From the NCBI GenBank assembly GCA_035267815.1, contig DATFLK010000177.1:1-8102 (forward strand): a stretch of DNA of 8,102 bases, in the 5' to 3' direction. Below are positions 6,934 through 8,102 of the stretch, one piece after another. Made by a program: the position numbers and the translations under genes. The stretch's first letter is position 1. The number at the start of each line of letters is the position of its first letter. Origin of the DNA: DATFLK01 sp035267815. Its GTDB lineage: Bacteria; Pseudomonadota; Zetaproteobacteria; Mariprofundales; Mariprofundaceae. The notes under the pieces are model-generated. The model saw nothing but the letters and a program-made list of their open reading frames with translations, searched no databases and had not been told where the DNA came from.

Positions 6934-6943
6934 ACTCCTTCCC
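6934..6943 (-). promoter_or_regulatory. Shine-Dalgarno of motA
   Basis: The minus strand reads GGGAAGGAGT, ending 8 nt before the ATG at 6925. It is a strong ribosome-binding site and fixes the motA start. Confidence 0.8.
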
Positions 6944-7080
6944 GCTCGAGAGCTTGCCGTTATTTGCCAAAGGCACAGCGCAGCCGGGATGGAGGTTCTG
7001 GAACCGGTCGGGTTCGATGCCATCCCGTTTGCCTGGTGACCGAATTGCCAAGGTCCGACAGCTTCCGGGGGATGCTGGAA

Positions 7081-7097
7081 TGCCGGCATCGTGCCAA
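7081..7097 (-). promoter_or_regulatory. Weak sigma-54-like promoter candidate upstream of motAB
   Basis: On the minus strand TTGGCACG is followed by a GC at the -12 position, giving the GG-N10-GC spacing required by sigma-54 (consensus TTGGCACG-N4-TTGCA; here the last element is CGGCA, so the TT is missing). It would start transcription about 145 nt before motA. Sigma-54 control of flagellar genes is known in several alphaproteobacteria. The -12 mismatch and the overlap with a GC palindrome make chance quite possible. Confidence 0.22.
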
Positions 7098-7171
7098 GTA
7101 ACGCCCCCTCCGTGGATGCGTTCGGCGACACTGAGGCACACACCTCGCGCCACCGTCCAGCAAGTTGGCTA

Positions 7172-7200
7172 ACTATCCATTTTTTAATATTTTAAATCAA
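7172..7200 (-). promoter_or_regulatory. Sigma-70-like promoter candidate in the AT-rich block upstream of motAB
   Basis: The minus strand reads TTGATT, a 17-nt spacer, then GATAGT: four of six matches to each consensus hexamer with ideal spacing. The spacer is almost entirely A and T. Transcripts from here would carry a leader of roughly 240 nt before motA. AT-rich sequence gives such matches easily, so this is tentative. Confidence 0.3.
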
Positions 7201-7269
7201 GTACTTATAAAGCACGATATCTGCTATTCCTTCGGCTGGAGACGGGTCTGCCTCGCTTGTCCGGCGGTC

Positions 7270-8102
7270 TTATTCGATGGGGGTCAGCCACTCCCGATGC
7301 CGGTCGTTGCGACCGTGCACGACATCGAAGTACATCTCCTGCAGACTTTTCGTGATGGGACCGCGGGTGCCGGCGCCAATCGCACGCCCGTCCAGTTCGC
7401 GGATTGGGGTTACCTCGGCGGCGCTGCCGGTGAAGAAGGCCTCGTCGGCGATCAGTACCTCGTCGCGCGTGATGCGCTTTTCCACGACACGCAGGCCGGC
7501 CTCCTCGGCCAGAGTGATGATCGTGGCGCGGGTGATGCCGTCGAGTGCGCTGGTCAAATCCGGCGTGTAGATGACGCCGTCGCGCACGATGAAGATATTC
7601 TCGCCGCTACCCTCGGCCACGAAGCCGTCGACGTCGAGCAGCAACGCTTCGTCGTAGCCGTCCCGCACTGCGTCGCTGAGCGCCAGCATCGAATTGATGT
7701 ACTGGCCGTTGGCCTTGGCCTTGCACATCGAGATGTTGACGTGGTGCCGGGTGTAGGAGGATGTGCGGATGCGGATGCCCTTGGTCATGCCGTCGTCGCC
7801 GAGATAGGCACCCCAGCTCCAGGCCGCCACGATCACGTGCACCTTCAGGTTTTCAGCGCGAAGGCCCATGCCCTCGGAGCCGTAGAAGGCCATCGGGCGT
7901 ATGTAGGCCGATTCGAGGTTGTTTTCACGCACGGCATCGACCTGGGCGCGGTTCAGCGTCGCTTCGTCGAAGGGCATCGGCATGCCCATGATGTGGGCCG
8001 AGCGGAACAGGCGCCGGGTATGGTCGCCGAGCCGGAAGATGGCGGTGCCGCCCTCGGCGTGATAGGCACGCACCCCTTCGAATACCCCCATGCCGTAATG
8101 CA
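7270..8102 (-). CDS. ilvE: Branched-chain amino acid aminotransferase IlvE, start beyond window
   Basis: The frame is open to the right edge; the visible part reads from HYGMGVFEGVRAY to the stop, about 276 residues, so roughly 30 N-terminal residues are missing. IlvE transfers the amino group between glutamate and the 2-keto acids of leucine, isoleucine and valine: last step of synthesis, first of breakdown. It is a fold-type-IV PLP enzyme. Signs, numbered from the Met at 8091: YIRPMAFYG (63-71); NISMCKAKANGQY (119-131) with the Schiff-base lysine at 126, aligning with KAGGNY of E. coli IlvE; AEGSGENIF (159-167); GITR (185-188), part of the cofactor phosphate site; and TGSAAEVTPI (221-230). 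D-amino acid aminotransferase and ADC lyase share the fold, but the VFEGVRAY start and KANGQY motif favour IlvE. Downstream on the same strand, after 344 nt, is motA, with no evident functional link. Confidence 0.95.
   Translation of the reverse strand, partial: HYGMGVFEGVRAYHAEGGTAIFRLGDHTRRLFRSAHIMGMPMPFDEATLNRAQVDAVRENNLESAYIRPMAFYGSEGMGLRAENLKVHVIVAAWSWGAYLGDDGMTKGIRIRTSSYTRHHVNISMCKAKANGQYINSMLALSDAVRDGYDEALLLDVDGFVAEGSGENIFIVRDGVIYTPDLTSALDGITRATIITLAEEAGLRVVEKRITRDEVLIADEAFFTGSAAEVTPIRELDGRAIGAGTRGPITKSLQEMYFDVVHGRNDRHREWLTPIE

Larger units (their letters stand above)
6926..7269. other. 344-nt non-coding stretch between ilvE and motA
   Basis: No convincing gene lies here; the short open frames on both strands have no recognisable motifs. 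Besides the motA Shine-Dalgarno, it holds short complementary repeats (ggttc at 6994-6998, gaacc at 7001-7005, ggttc at 7011-7015), a 10-bp palindrome (ATGCCGGCAT, 7080-7089) and a strongly AT-rich block (about 7171-7225) that stands out from the GC-rich surroundings. No clear intrinsic terminator with a T-run was found after ilvE. It is most likely the control region and leader of motAB. Confidence 0.6.

Noticed and set aside
6932..7153. A 73-codon minus-strand open frame in the motA leader
   Set aside because: It begins with GTG, lacks a Shine-Dalgarno or recognisable motif, and competes with two other short frames over the same bases. A leader peptide cannot be excluded but is not supported.
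7211..7269. An intrinsic terminator for ilvE
   Set aside because: Only a bulged hairpin of about 5 bp (around GGCAGACCCGTCTCC on the minus strand) is present, with no T-run after it.

Overview
This GC-rich window has alphaproteobacterial gene content, most like the Rhodospirillales. Three things point there: an IlvE of the alphaproteobacterial type, an argJ-mutT pair, and an E. coli-like, proton-type MotA/MotB pair. The assignment comes from recalled protein resemblance and gene order, not from a database search. Seven protein-coding genes fill almost the whole window. No RNA genes, insertion sequences, CRISPR arrays or attachment sites were seen.

Left part (1-3206, minus strand): three tightly packed genes read leftward as a likely operon. 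In order of transcription they are a group II pyridoxal-phosphate (PLP) decarboxylase-like enzyme, a protein joining a short TPR-like N-terminus to an ATP-grasp (amide ligase-like) domain, and the N-terminal 186 residues of a third protein that looks like a divergent fold-type-I PLP enzyme and runs off the left edge. The first two genes are 13 nt apart, with a strong Shine-Dalgarno sequence touching the stop codon. The second and third overlap by 11 nt. The combination (make an amine, activate a carboxylate, second PLP chemistry) suggests an uncharacterised small-molecule pathway. It is the most interesting part of the window.

Middle (3341-5001, plus strand): argJ (arginine biosynthesis, ornithine acetyltransferase) and mutT (Nudix 8-oxo-dGTP hydrolase) form a short operon, divergent from the decarboxylase operon across a 134-nt spacer.

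Right part (4952-8102, minus strand): motA and motB, the flagellar stator genes, lie 9 nt apart. The end of motB overlaps the end of mutT by 50 bp, tail to tail. MotB carries an unusual proline-rich C-terminal tail, and part of it is encoded in that overlap. Upstream of motA is a 344-nt non-coding stretch with an AT-rich block and two weak promoter candidates. It is followed by ilvE (branched-chain aminotransferase), whose start lies beyond the right edge.
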